Below, piece by piece: positions 8,054-17,681 of a DNA stretch of 64,000 nt. Source of the stretch: Paraburkholderia sp. BL10I2N1 (lineage in GTDB: Bacteria > Pseudomonadota > Gammaproteobacteria > Burkholderiales > Burkholderiaceae). The notes beneath the pieces were generated by a model, which was not told the DNA's origin, did no database searches, and was given only the letters and a program-made list of their open reading frames with translations. A program made the position numbers and the translations under genes. Position 1 is the stretch's first letter, and each line of letters begins with the position of its first letter. The stretch is from NCBI RefSeq assembly GCF_004361815.1, contig NZ_SNWA01000003.1, positions 665,490 to 729,489 of the forward strand, read 5' to 3'.

Positions 8054-10807
8054 ATGCAACACGAATCCACAAATAATCAGCATACCTCCAGGAAGAAACA
8101 GAAAGGCTTTGTGTCTGGCACTGCCAGGCGCGAACAGATATCCCTCGCACATGTTGTGCGCGAAGCGAACGAATCTGTCGCCGCCACGCTAAAGCAGACG
8201 TTCAGCTCGCTCGACGGTCTTCTCAGGGACGACGCGCTGGAGCGGCTGCAGTTTGCTGGTCCCAACGAGGTCGCCCACGACAAGGCCCCGCACGCACTCG
8301 TACAGCTACTATTGGCCTTCAGGAATCCGTTCGTGCTGGTGCTGCTCGGTCTGTCCGTCATCACCTTCTTCACGGACGTGTACTTTGCTTCGCCGGACGA
8401 TCGCAGCTGGACTGGACTCAGCATCCTGCTCACGATGGTGAGCGTCAGCAGCCTGCTGCGCTTCTTTCAGGAATACCGCTCGAACAAGGCCGCACAGCGA
8501 CTCAAGTCCATGGTCCGTACGACAGCGACAGTGACCCGCCGCGCGACCGTGTTCGCGCATCCGGAGAAGCAGGAAATCGCGATGCGAGATCTGGTCGTCG
8601 GCGATATCGTCAGTCTTCAGGCGGGTGACATGATCCCCGCCGACGTCCGTTTGATCCAGTCGCGCGACCTGTTCATCAGTCAGGCCGCGTTGACAGGCGA
8701 GGCACTGCCGGTCGAGAAGTACGACACGCTTGGCGCCGTGACGGAAAAGTCCGTGCATGCCAGTCCCGATGATCAGGGCGATTTGCTCGACATGGCCCAT
8801 ATCTGCTTCATGGGAACCAATGTGATCAGCGGTACGGCAACGGCGATCGTCATTGCTACCGGTGCCGACACCTATTTCGGCACACTGGCGAAAAACGTGG
8901 TCAGTCATAAGCGCGTCCAGACCAGCTTCGATCGCGGTGTCAATAGCGTATCGTGGCTGCTGATCCGCTTCATGCTGGTGATGGTGCCGGTGGTGTTCCT
9001 GATCAACGGCTTGACCAAGGGCGACTGGCTGTCCGCGGTGACGTTCGCGCTGGCGGTAGCCGTCGGCCTGACACCGGAGATGCTGCCGATGATCGTGTCG
9101 GCGAATCTGGCCAGAGGCGCCATCGCAATGGCGCGGCGTAAGGTGGTGGTGAAACGCCTGAACTCGGTGCAGAACTTCGGCGCGATGGACGTCCTGTGTA
9201 CGGACAAGACCGGCACACTCACGCAGGACAAAATCATCCTTGAACATCACCTCGACATCAACGGCAACAGGGACGAGCGGATTCTTCAACTTGCCTGGCT
9301 GAACAGCTTCCACCAGAGCGGACAGAAGAATCTGATGGACATCGCCGTCGTGGAACATGCCAATGAACCTGGCGCGCCGGCGAAGCTTACGCACTACACC
9401 AAGGTTGACGAACTGCCATTCGATTTCGTGCGCCGCAGACTGTCGGTGGTGGTCGAGGGGATGGACAGCAACCAGTTGATGGTGTCGAAGGGTGCTGTCG
9501 AAGAGATGCTGGCGGTGTCGACACACATTCAGGACGGAGACACGGTCCACGAGTTGACGGCACGCGAGCGCGACATGCTGGTCACACGGGCCGAGGAGTA
9601 CAACAAGGAAGGATACCGAGTGCTGGTGGTCGCCACGCGTGAGATCGCGCCCGCCGAAGCGAAGTCCCAGTACAAGACCACTGACGAGGCGAACCTCGTG
9701 GTGCGCGGCTTCCTCACCTTCCTGGATCCGCCGAAGGATTCAGCTGCCCCCGCAATCCGTGCGCTGTACGAGCATGGCGTGGCGGTCAAGGTACTGACGG
9801 GCGACAACCCCATTGTCACGACGAAAATCTGCCGCGACGTGGGACTGGATCCGGGCACGCCGCTGCTCGGGCGCGACATCGAGGCGATGGGCGATGCCCG
9901 GCTTGCGCAGATGGTCGAACACACCACTGTCTTTGCGAAACTCACCCCGCTGCAAAAGGCAAGAGTGGTCAAAGCGCTTCAGGCTAACGGCCACACAGTC
10001 GGCTTCCTCGGCGATGGGATTAACGACGCGCCGGCGCTTCGTGATGCGGACGTCGGCATTTCGGTGGACACAGGGGCCGATATCGCGAAGGAAACCGCTG
10101 ACATCATCCTGCTCGAAAAGAGCCTGATGGTGCTGGAGGAAGGGGTGATCAAGGGCCGCGAGACGTTCGGCAATATCCTGAAGTACCTGAACATGACGGC
10201 GAGCTCGAATTTCGGCAACGTGTTCTCGGTGCTGATCGCCTCCGCCTTTCTGCCATGGGAACCGATGCTGGCGATGCAGTTGCTGATCCAGAACCTGATC
10301 TACGACCTTTCGCAAATGTTTCTGCCGTGGGACCGGATGGATCCTGATTTCCTGAAAAAGCCGCGCAAGTGGGATGCAGGCAACATCGGGCGTTTCATGG
10401 TGTGGCTGGGACCCACGTCGTCGGTGTTCGACATTACGACCTATGTGCTGCTGTGGACGGTGTTCGGCGCTGGCGCGGCTTTCCATCTGCACGGCGGCGG
10501 CCAGGCCATCATGAATTCCGGCTGGTTCATCGAAGGTCTCGTCTCCCAGACTCTCGTTGTCCACATGCTGCGCACGCGCAGGATTCCGTTCATCCAGAGT
10601 ACGGCGTCCCTTCCAGTGCTCCTGTCGACATCGGCTGCAATCTTCGTGGGCTGCTGGCTACCGTTTTCTCCGCTGGCCGGGGCATTGGGTTTCATTTCTC
10701 TGGATCACAGCTACTGGCTCTGGCTCGTCGCAACGATGTTCGGCTACGTGATGCTGACGCAGGTTGTGAAGACGCTGTATATCCGCCGTTACGGCCAGTG
10801 GTATTAG
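8054..10807 (+). CDS. mgtA: Magnesium-translocating P-type ATPase MgtA
   Basis: The 917-residue protein is a P3B-type ATPase that imports Mg2+ across the inner membrane under magnesium limitation. The ATG at 8054 is placed behind AGGAAGA; translation could not sensibly start upstream, although the frame is open. Visible motifs, in order, are a cytoplasmic N-terminus ending in FAGPNEVAHDK, membrane helices 1-2 (FVLVLLGLSVITFF), the actuator TGE loop (QAALTGEALPVEKYD), the helix 4 block LTPEMLPMIVSANLA, the phosphorylation motif DKTGT with Asp at about residue 384, the hinge GDGINDAPALRDADVG near residue 650, and membrane segments to the end (MLTQVVKTLYIRRYGQWY). Length matches E. coli MgtA (898). 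Regulation is probably through the long leader. Confidence 0.95.
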   Translation: MQHESTNNQHTSRKKQKGFVSGTARREQISLAHVVREANESVAATLKQTFSSLDGLLRDDALERLQFAGPNEVAHDKAPHALVQLLLAFRNPFVLVLLGLSVITFFTDVYFASPDDRSWTGLSILLTMVSVSSLLRFFQEYRSNKAAQRLKSMVRTTATVTRRATVFAHPEKQEIAMRDLVVGDIVSLQAGDMIPADVRLIQSRDLFISQAALTGEALPVEKYDTLGAVTEKSVHASPDDQGDLLDMAHICFMGTNVISGTATAIVIATGADTYFGTLAKNVVSHKRVQTSFDRGVNSVSWLLIRFMLVMVPVVFLINGLTKGDWLSAVTFALAVAVGLTPEMLPMIVSANLARGAIAMARRKVVVKRLNSVQNFGAMDVLCTDKTGTLTQDKIILEHHLDINGNRDERILQLAWLNSFHQSGQKNLMDIAVVEHANEPGAPAKLTHYTKVDELPFDFVRRRLSVVVEGMDSNQLMVSKGAVEEMLAVSTHIQDGDTVHELTARERDMLVTRAEEYNKEGYRVLVVATREIAPAEAKSQYKTTDEANLVVRGFLTFLDPPKDSAAPAIRALYEHGVAVKVLTGDNPIVTTKICRDVGLDPGTPLLGRDIEAMGDARLAQMVEHTTVFAKLTPLQKARVVKALQANGHTVGFLGDGINDAPALRDADVGISVDTGADIAKETADIILLEKSLMVLEEGVIKGRETFGNILKYLNMTASSNFGNVFSVLIASAFLPWEPMLAMQLLIQNLIYDLSQMFLPWDRMDPDFLKKPRKWDAGNIGRFMVWLGPTSSVFDITTYVLLWTVFGAGAAFHLHGGGQAIMNSGWFIEGLVSQTLVVHMLRTRRIPFIQSTASLPVLLSTSAAIFVGCWLPFSPLAGALGFISLDHSYWLWLVATMFGYVMLTQVVKTLYIRRYGQWY

Positions 10808-10892
10808 ACCCGAGCGAAGTTCCGCGTGGGATGGGGTTCGATCCTGCGCGCGATTGCTTCGGTCGGCCTTTCCGCTTCAAACGGTTCATAAC

Positions 10893-12005
10893 ATGTCAGC
10901 AAAACAGAACAAGTTTTTCAGCATTCCAGCAACCACCGCCGCCACGCTCGCGTTCCTCAGCGCGAACGCTCACGCGCAGAGCAGCGTAACGCTATATGGC
11001 GAGCTTGATACGGGGCTCGCGTATGTGAGTAACGTGGGCGGTAACGCGCAGTACAAAACCACCACCGGCCTGATCGACGGGAGCTACTGGGGTCTTCAAG
11101 GTTCCGAAGATCTCGGCGGTGGCAACAAGGCAATCTTTAGCCTCGAACGCGGGTTTTCCGTGACGACCGGCGAGGGCTTCGACGATCACCCGTTCTATGT
11201 CGGGCTCGGCAACGAAGCCTATGGCACTGTCGCGCTCGGTCTCCAGTACGACTCGATCCACGATTACTTCGCTCCGTTCACGCTGACGGGCGGCGCTGGC
11301 GGCACTGCATTCGCGCATCCGTTCGACAACGACAACGCGAATAACTCGTACCTTGCACGCAACTCAGTCAAGTACACGAGCGCGCCGTTCGGCGGGTTCA
11401 GCTTCGGCGGCATGTACGCGTTTTCGAACGGTGCTGGCCAGTTCGCGAACAACCGCGCATACAGCATCGGCGCGAACTACCAGAACGGCCCCCTCAACGC
11501 GGGCGCGGCTTACCTGCACGTGAACGGCCGTGGCAACACGGCGGGCGGTGCGTATGACACCGTGAATCTGCCCGGCCCGAATCGCGACGTATTCGAGGCG
11601 AACGTGCGGACGCAAAACACGTATGGTGTGGGCGCGAGCTACGCGCTCGGCGATTTTACGGTGGGCACCGCCTGGTCCCGTTCGACCTACAGCGGTGTGA
11701 CCGATGCCGATTCCGGTTCGGCGGTGCCTTCGGCCGGCTTCAGCAACTATGAGATCAATGGCTTGTACCAACTGACGCCGACGGTGTGGCTCGCGGGCAT
11801 GTACACGTACACGAAGGGCTCAGGTGCGCACTGGAACGAAGGCGCGCTGCAGGCTGGCTACCAGTTCTCGAAGCGCACCGATACGTATGTCGAGACGGTC
11901 TATCAGCGCGCTTCGTCGGGCGCCCCTGCCGTGATCAACACATCTGATCCGTCGGCGGGCCGCGGTCAGTTGCTTGTCGCGGCCGGTATTCGCCATCGTT
12001 TCTGA
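10893..12005 (+). CDS. Gram-negative general porin (OmpC-like, Burkholderia type)
   Basis: The 370-residue protein is a trimeric outer-membrane porin of the Burkholderia family. After an N-terminal signal ending AFLSANAHA|QSS, it starts with SVTLYGELDTGLAYVSNVGG, continues with the GSYWGLQGSEDLGGGNKAIFSLERGF block typical of this family, and ends with a C-terminal phenylalanine (AAGIRHRF) needed for outer-membrane assembly. The ATG at 10893 has only a weak ribosome-binding site; a TTG at 10854 is less likely because it precedes the signal peptide. It lies 85 bp after mgtA in the same direction, so the two may be co-transcribed, perhaps linking outer- and inner-membrane cation entry; that is inference. 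Confidence 0.9.
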   Translation: MSAKQNKFFSIPATTAATLAFLSANAHAQSSVTLYGELDTGLAYVSNVGGNAQYKTTTGLIDGSYWGLQGSEDLGGGNKAIFSLERGFSVTTGEGFDDHPFYVGLGNEAYGTVALGLQYDSIHDYFAPFTLTGGAGGTAFAHPFDNDNANNSYLARNSVKYTSAPFGGFSFGGMYAFSNGAGQFANNRAYSIGANYQNGPLNAGAAYLHVNGRGNTAGGAYDTVNLPGPNRDVFEANVRTQNTYGVGASYALGDFTVGTAWSRSTYSGVTDADSGSAVPSAGFSNYEINGLYQLTPTVWLAGMYTYTKGSGAHWNEGALQAGYQFSKRTDTYVETVYQRASSGAPAVINTSDPSAGRGQLLVAAGIRHRF

Positions 12006-12214
12006 CCGCCCGTTCGTCCGTCGGGACGCGGCTGATGCGGGCTGGATGGAGCTTCACGCGCGCTGCTGTCGTGGATGAAGTGTGGTTCACTGCTGGCAGA
12101 ACAGGCGGCGATCTACGCCCAGGCCAAGGCATCCACTCCGCAGCGCTGGTCCGGATCAACATGCAATTGGGAGTTAAGGGCTTCAACGAATGGTTTTGTG
12201 GAAAGCAGTACGAC
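12006..12214. other. Intergenic region between porin and DUF169 remnant
   Basis: No gene or clear terminator is seen between the porin stop and the convergent remnant. Confidence 0.4.
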
Positions 12215-12667
12215 CTACTTCTTTGGATAACTAACCTCCATCCCCGCACGAGCATCCTGCTGGATTCCGTACTGCGCAAACGGATATCGAAGACCATGTT
12301 TCGCGAGGGCCTCCATACCTGCGATGGCCTGCGCCAAGGTCTCTGGAGGTAGTGCCATCAGCATCTCATCGTCCATGACCCCGCCGTATCTTCGCTCCGC
12401 ATAGCAAGGAATCAACAGGCTGGGTTGCCCAGTCTTCAGTGCTCTCCCCCACGAGTCTGCACAGGATGATTCTCCGACAACACTCCAATCGAAACGCTTG
12501 TACCCCGGCCACTGCAATCCGTTGATGAAGTACATCATTGCGCCAGGTGTTGCATAGACCAATGCAATGGCCGGATCGATACGGCTTCGCGTCCGGACGC
12601 ATCCATATATGTACTGAATATTGATCCTCGATTCGTCTGAAGGTATCAGACCCTTGACTGGAGCCAT
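12215..12667 (-). pseudogene. DUF169 family protein, N-terminally truncated
   Basis: The reading frame from 12667 gives about 150 residues that match the C-terminal part of DUF169 proteins: IALVYATPGAMMYFINGLQW, SCADSWGRALKTGQPSLLIPCYAERRYGG (broken here across two motifs) and DDEMLMALPPETLAQAIAG. Family members are usually about 230-260 residues, so roughly the first 80-100 residues are missing. The frame stays open toward 12931, but that upstream part shows no family similarity and overlaps the 5' region of the divergent aruI-like gene. I read this as a remnant left when sequence was replaced. DUF169 has no established function. Confidence 0.65.
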
Positions 12668-12794
12668 GAGCCTGGAACATAGCGAGCATGCAAATGCATC
12701 GTTTGCAGTGCGTGAGTCACGAAGCAAGAATGGACGCACACACCAACTCCGGAGACAGGCATGCAGCGGCAACCGGTTAATACCCAGGGATCTC

Positions 12795-14495
12795 ATGAAC
12801 TCTCCTGATACCACTTCGCTCTTCGGCCATGCACGCGGGCGCAGCCAGCCCCGCCCGGTCAGTATGCAGACCTGCGGTGAAGCGCTCGTGAGGCTGCTCG
12901 AACGGTACGGCGTCGACCTGGTGTTCGGCATTCCCGGCGTTCATACGGTCGAGTTGTATCGTGGGCTGGCGGGGTCGTCGCTGCGCCACATCACACCCCG
13001 CCATGAGCAGGGCGCGGGGTTCATGGCCGACGGCTATGCGCGCGTGACGGGCAAGCCCGGCGTGTGCTTTGTTATCACCGGGCCAGGCATGACGAATATC
13101 GCAACCGCGATGGCGCAGGCTTATGCCGACTCGATCCCGATGCTCGTCATTTCCAGCGTCAACGCCACGCGCCAGCTCGGCAGCGGCGCCGGCCGGCTGC
13201 ACGAACTGCCCTCGCAGCGCGCCGTATTCGCCGGGCTCACGGCGTTTTCCCACACGCTGCTGAACGCGGACGAACTGCCGCAAGTGCTGGCCCGCGCGTT
13301 CGCGGTGTTTGCGTCCGAGCGGCCGCGACCGGTCCACATCGAGATTCCGCTCGACGTGATCGTCGCCCCCGCAGGCGATATGACTTCCAGCGCGGTGGTG
13401 CTTCCGGCGAAGCCGGCCGGCGCACCCGCCGCGCTCGATGCGACTGCCGCCTTGCTCGCCACCGCGCGACGGCCGCTGATTCTGGCAGGCGGCGGAGCGA
13501 TCGAGGCCGCCGCTGAGTTGTGCTCGCTCGCTGAACGTTTGCAGGCGCCGGTGGCGCTGACGATCAACGCGAAGGGTCTGCTGCCGCGCGGCCACGCGCT
13601 ATCGATCGGTTCGACCCAGTCGCTCGCCGCGACGCGCGCCCTGGTACGCGAGGCCGACGTGGTACTTGCGGTGGGCACCGAACTCGGCGAGACCGACTAC
13701 GACGTGGTATTCGACGATGGATTCGCAATCGACGGCAAGCTGGTCAGGATCGACATCGACCCTCAACAGGTCATGCGCAATTTCCGGCCCGATGTGGCAA
13801 TCGTGGCTGATGCGAAGCTCGCGCTCACCGCACTGGACAGCAGGCTCGCCACGCGGCCGTTGCCGCCGCGCGATCCCGGCTGGGGCGCGCCGCGTGCGCG
13901 TACCGTGCGCGCCGCGGTCAACGCCGGCTACGACGCGCCGATTCGCTCGCAGGCGGTGCTGCTGGACACGATATCGGACACGCTGCCCGAGGTGGTCATC
14001 GTGGGCGATTCGACACGCCCGGTCTACGCTGGCAATTTCGTCTTCGAGGCGGCCGCCCCCAGGTCGTGGTTCAACTCATCGACAGGCTACGGCACGCTGG
14101 GCTACGGGTTGCCGGCCGCGATCGGCGCGCGGCTCGCGTCTGGCAACCGCCCCGTGATCTGCCTGATCGGCGACGGCGGCCTGCAGTTCACGCTGCCGGA
14201 ACTGGCGAGCGCCGTCGAAGCCGCCGTGCCGGTGATCGTGCTGCTGTGGAACAACCGCGGCTATGCCGAAATCAGGAGATACATGGTCGAACGCGATATC
14301 GAGCCGATTGGCGTCGACATCGGCACGCCGAACTTCCTTGCGCTCGCGCGCGGCTTCGGCTGCTGTGCCGCGTCGGCCGATACGCCAGCCGTGCTGGCGA
14401 ACGAACTCAGGCAGGCCGCGGGGCGCCGCGTGCCCACTTTGATCGAGATCGATGAACAGAAGTGGTTCGACCGTGTGACGGGAGGTCCGGCATGA
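12795..14495 (+). CDS. aruI: 2-ketoarginine (5-guanidino-2-oxopentanoate) decarboxylase, AruI-like
   Basis: This 566-residue ThDP enzyme of the acetolactate synthase superfamily most resembles Pseudomonas AruI, which decarboxylates 2-ketoarginine to 4-guanidinobutanal in the arginine transaminase pathway. Evidence is the N-terminal MQTCGEALVRLLERYGVD and FGIPGVHTVELYRGLAGS, the catalytic Glu in TPRHEQGAGFMADGYAR, and the ThDP-binding GDGGLQFTLPELASAVEA with NNRGY near residue 460-480. The ATG at 12795 follows CAGGGA. The next gene, an aldehyde dehydrogenase, overlaps the stop by the ATGA arrangement, which supports a decarboxylase-dehydrogenase pair. The transaminase AruH is not in the window. 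Plain acetolactate synthase is less likely because no small subunit or ilvC is nearby. Confidence 0.82.
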   Translation: MNSPDTTSLFGHARGRSQPRPVSMQTCGEALVRLLERYGVDLVFGIPGVHTVELYRGLAGSSLRHITPRHEQGAGFMADGYARVTGKPGVCFVITGPGMTNIATAMAQAYADSIPMLVISSVNATRQLGSGAGRLHELPSQRAVFAGLTAFSHTLLNADELPQVLARAFAVFASERPRPVHIEIPLDVIVAPAGDMTSSAVVLPAKPAGAPAALDATAALLATARRPLILAGGGAIEAAAELCSLAERLQAPVALTINAKGLLPRGHALSIGSTQSLAATRALVREADVVLAVGTELGETDYDVVFDDGFAIDGKLVRIDIDPQQVMRNFRPDVAIVADAKLALTALDSRLATRPLPPRDPGWGAPRARTVRAAVNAGYDAPIRSQAVLLDTISDTLPEVVIVGDSTRPVYAGNFVFEAAAPRSWFNSSTGYGTLGYGLPAAIGARLASGNRPVICLIGDGGLQFTLPELASAVEAAVPVIVLLWNNRGYAEIRRYMVERDIEPIGVDIGTPNFLALARGFGCCAASADTPAVLANELRQAAGRRVPTLIEIDEQKWFDRVTGGPA

Positions 14496-15967
14496 ATGCG
14501 CCAAACGACATGTCGTTCCTCACGCAGCTCTATATCGACGGCGGTTGGCTTGACGGCGCCGAGGGCCGGCGCATTCCGGTGCTCAACCCGGCAACCGGGG
14601 CGTGGCTCGCCGATGTGGCGGCAGGCACCGCACACGACGTCGAACGGGCAGTGGCCGGTGCGGCCCGCGCGTTCCGTGCGTGGCGGCACACGACCGGCGC
14701 TGCGCGCGCACGCTACCTGCACGCCATCGCGGCGGAAGTCGAGGTGCGGCGCGAGCGTCTCGCCATGCTGCAATCGCTGAACAACGGCAAACCGCAAAGT
14801 GAGGCGCACATGGATGTCGACGACGTGATCGCGACGTTTCGCTATTACGCCCAGCTGGCCGAGCGGCTGCACCACTCAACAGGCGAAGAAGTCAGCATCC
14901 CCAGCACCGAACAACGTGCGCGGATTTGCCGCGAACCGTGCGGCGTGGCGGCGCTGATCGTCCCGTGGAATTTCCCGATGGTGACGACGGCCTGGAAGCT
15001 CGCCCCGGCGCTTGCGGCCGGCTGCACCGTCGTGCTCAAGCCGTCCGAAATCACGCCCTTGCCGGAGCTCGAGCTGGCCTCGGCAATCGCGTCGGTCGGT
15101 TTGCCGGCGGGGGTCTTTAACGCCGTGACGGGCACCGGTGCGGATGTAGGTGCGCCGCTCGTCGCGCATCCGGACGTCGCGAAAGTATCGTTTACCGGCA
15201 GCACAGGGGTTGGTCAGACGGTAATGAAGACCGCCGCTGATACGCTCAAGGGCGTGAGCCTCGAACTCGGGGGCAAGTCGTCGATCATCGTGTTCGATGA
15301 CGCCGACCTTGACCTCGCGGTCGACCTGGTCGAGGCGGGCGGCTTCTTCAACAGCGGGCAGATGTGTTCCGCGACGAGCCGGGTGCTGGTGGCGCGCGAA
15401 CTCGCGCCCAGGTTGCTGGCGAGGCTGGTCGAGCGTGCGGATCGGATCGTCGTTGGCGACCCGTTTGCGCCGGGCGTCCAGATGGGGCCGCTCGTGAACC
15501 GTGCGCAGTTCGAACGGGTGCTCGGCCATATCGAACAGGGCATTGCCGACGGTGCCCGGCTCGTAACCGGCGGCGGCCGACCGGCCGGCGCACCGGAGCA
15601 GGGGTTTTTCATCGCGCCGACGATTTTTGCCGATGTGCCCGCGACGAGTGCTTTATGGCGCGATGAGATATTCGGCCCGGTCCTGTGCATGCGCGTATTC
15701 GACACGGAACAGGAAGCCGTAGACGTCGCCAATGACAGCAACTACGGGCTCGTGGCGACCGTCGTCACCACCGACGAGGCTCGCGGCGAACGCGTCGCCC
15801 GCGCGCTGGAGGCCGGCGTGGTGTGGGTCAACACACCGCAAGTGATCTATCCGCAGACCTCGTGGGGCGGCTACAAGCGCAGCAGCATCGGGCGCGAACT
15901 TGGCCCATTCGGACTGGCCGCCTTCCAGGAAACAAAGCAGGTGCTGACGCTTCGTCATGCCGATTGA
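14492..15967 (+). CDS. NAD(P)-dependent aldehyde dehydrogenase (guanidinobutyraldehyde-type)
   Basis: The 491-residue protein has the full aldehyde dehydrogenase pattern: PWNFPMVTTAWKLAPALAAG, KPSEITPLPELEL, FTGSTGVGQ for the cofactor, LELGGKSSIIVFDDADLDLA with the general base Glu near residue 258, and FNSGQMCSATSRV with catalytic Cys at residue 292. It ends with WGGYKRSSIGRELGPFGLAAF. Its start codon overlaps the stop of the decarboxylase gene (ATGA), implying translational coupling. The likely role is oxidation of 4-guanidinobutanal to 4-guanidinobutanoate, inferred from context; similar enzymes also oxidise betaine aldehyde or gamma-aminobutyraldehyde. Confidence 0.88.
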   Translation: MNAPNDMSFLTQLYIDGGWLDGAEGRRIPVLNPATGAWLADVAAGTAHDVERAVAGAARAFRAWRHTTGAARARYLHAIAAEVEVRRERLAMLQSLNNGKPQSEAHMDVDDVIATFRYYAQLAERLHHSTGEEVSIPSTEQRARICREPCGVAALIVPWNFPMVTTAWKLAPALAAGCTVVLKPSEITPLPELELASAIASVGLPAGVFNAVTGTGADVGAPLVAHPDVAKVSFTGSTGVGQTVMKTAADTLKGVSLELGGKSSIIVFDDADLDLAVDLVEAGGFFNSGQMCSATSRVLVARELAPRLLARLVERADRIVVGDPFAPGVQMGPLVNRAQFERVLGHIEQGIADGARLVTGGGRPAGAPEQGFFIAPTIFADVPATSALWRDEIFGPVLCMRVFDTEQEAVDVANDSNYGLVATVVTTDEARGERVARALEAGVVWVNTPQVIYPQTSWGGYKRSSIGRELGPFGLAAFQETKQVLTLRHAD

Positions 15968-16060
15968 CCGCCGGCCTGAAGGATTGGCGATGCAAATTGA
16001 TCGCAGCGCGCGCTGCCCACTGAATTCTCCCGACACCCTATTTTCGAAAGAGGAACAACC

Positions 16061-16885
16061 ATGACCACGCTTCACTCCCTCTCACGGCGCACCCAGCGTG
16101 TGTTCGCCGTGGCCGCCGCGACGCTGGCATTCACGGGCGTAGCCGCGCTGTCGGCATTCGCGCCGGCCGCCCATGCCGATGCGCTGGATTCGATTGCGAA
16201 GTCCGGCGTTGTGCGGATCGGCGTATTCGAAGACTATCCGCCATTCGGCTCGATCGGCCCGGACATGAAACCGCAAGGCTATGACATCGACGTTGCCAAC
16301 CTCATCGGCAAAGCGCTTAACGCGAAGGTCGAACTGGTTCCGGTCACGGGCGACAACCGCATGGCCTACCTCGCGGACAACAAGACCGACATGCTGCTCT
16401 CCGTCGGTCAGACGCCGGAGCGCGAGAAAGTCATCGACTTCTCGCAACCGTACGCGCCGTATTACCTCGCGGTATTCGGGCCGAAGACACTGACGGTCAG
16501 GAACGCCAGCGACCTCGCCGGCAAGAGCATCTCGGTCGCCCGCGGCACGCTGGAAGATCTGAGCGTCAGCAAAATCGCGCCGCCGACCGCCGTGATCAAG
16601 CGTTTCGACGATCCGAACGGTGCGATTTCCGCCTTCCTCTCCGGACAGGCCCAGTTGATGGTGGTCGGCAACGACGTGGGGGCGACAATCCTCGCGCGTC
16701 ACCCGGCGAATGATCCGGAGCAGAAATTCAAGCTGTTCAGTTCGCCCGATCACGTCGGCCTGAACAAGAACGAGCTGCAACTGCAGCAGAAGGTCAACGA
16801 GACGATTGCCCGCGCCCGCAAGGACGGCACGATGAACACGATTTCCGAGAAGTGGCTGCGCGCGCCGCTGCCAGCCGATCTTTGA
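16061..16885 (+). CDS. Amino acid ABC transporter substrate-binding protein (family 3)
   Basis: The 274-residue periplasmic binding protein carries a signal peptide (basic SRRTQRVF, hydrophobic core, cleavage after AAHA). It then has the family 3 pattern: VRIGVFEDYPPFGSIGPDM, GYDIDVANLIGKALNAKVELVPV, and the ligand-site block DMLLSVGQTPEREKVIDFSQPY. The ATG at 16061 is preceded by GAGGAAC. It is separated by 93 bp from the aldehyde dehydrogenase gene and followed closely by two permeases and an ATPase. The likely ligand is arginine or a related basic/polar compound, judged only from the catabolic neighbours. Confidence 0.9.
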   Translation: MTTLHSLSRRTQRVFAVAAATLAFTGVAALSAFAPAAHADALDSIAKSGVVRIGVFEDYPPFGSIGPDMKPQGYDIDVANLIGKALNAKVELVPVTGDNRMAYLADNKTDMLLSVGQTPEREKVIDFSQPYAPYYLAVFGPKTLTVRNASDLAGKSISVARGTLEDLSVSKIAPPTAVIKRFDDPNGAISAFLSGQAQLMVVGNDVGATILARHPANDPEQKFKLFSSPDHVGLNKNELQLQQKVNETIARARKDGTMNTISEKWLRAPLPADL

Positions 16886-16931
16886 TGACGCGCTTTCAGG
16901 ACCTGCCCTACCCGACCATGAGCGACACACC

Positions 16932-17681
16932 ATGAGCTATGCATTCGATTTCAGCGGGTTCGGTTTTTACGCGGGCATGCTCGCGCGTGGTGTCGCCGTC
17001 ACCTTGGGGCTCACTGCGGTATCGACCGTGCTCGGCGGGCTCGTCGGTATCGCGGGTGCGTGCGTCGGCGTCGCCGGGCCGCGCTGGGCCCGCACGCTGG
17101 TTGCGGCTTACGTTGAACTGATACGCAATACGCCGTTCGTCGTGCAACTGTTCTTTGTGTTCTTCGGGTTGCCGGGTCTGGGCATCCATATCGACGAAGT
17201 ACAAGCGGCGATCCTCGCGATGACGGTCAATCTTGGCGCGTACGCCATCGAGATCGTGCGCGCCGGCATCGACTCGATTCCCCGCGGCCAGGTGCAGGCC
17301 GCCCACGCACTGGGCTTGCAGGGGCGTCAGGTGTTTCGCCATATAGTCCTGCCACAAGCGATCGCCAATGTGTTTCCCGCGTTGTTGAGCCAGGTGCTGA
17401 TCGTCATGCTCGGTTCGGCGGTCGTGTCACAGATCTCAGTGCCCGATCTGACTTACGCGGCGAATTTCATCCAGTCGCGTAACTTCCGCTCGTTCGAGAG
17501 CTATCTGATCGTCACCGCGACGTATCTGTTCCTGTCGATCGTCTTGCGGCAATTGCTGAACCGGTTGGGCCGGGGCCTGTTTGCGGGACGCACGCCACGT
17601 ACGACCGATGTGCGTCGAAACTGGATCACTCGATTCGTCTGGCGTCGCGCACAGACGCTGACCACGGAGCGCCTGACATGA
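16932..17681 (+). CDS. Amino acid ABC transporter permease, first subunit
   Basis: The 249-residue inner-membrane protein has about five membrane segments and the polar amino acid permease (HisM/GlnP) pattern: VELIRNTPFVVQLFFVFFGL, the coupling block with ALGLQGRQVFRHIVLPQAI facing the ATPase, and NYIQSRNFRSFESY-like ending (NFIQSRNFRSFE here). It overlaps the next permease by 4 bp (ATGA at 17678), so the two are translated together and should form a heterodimer. A 60-residue basic tail follows the last helix. Confidence 0.9.
   Translation: MSYAFDFSGFGFYAGMLARGVAVTLGLTAVSTVLGGLVGIAGACVGVAGPRWARTLVAAYVELIRNTPFVVQLFFVFFGLPGLGIHIDEVQAAILAMTVNLGAYAIEIVRAGIDSIPRGQVQAAHALGLQGRQVFRHIVLPQAIANVFPALLSQVLIVMLGSAVVSQISVPDLTYAANFIQSRNFRSFESYLIVTATYLFLSIVLRQLLNRLGRGLFAGRTPRTTDVRRNWITRFVWRRAQTLTTERLT

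Noticed and set aside
8309..9550. 413-codon minus-strand frame opposite mgtA
   Set aside because: Histidine/arginine-rich composition typical of antisense frames; mgtA motifs are unambiguous.
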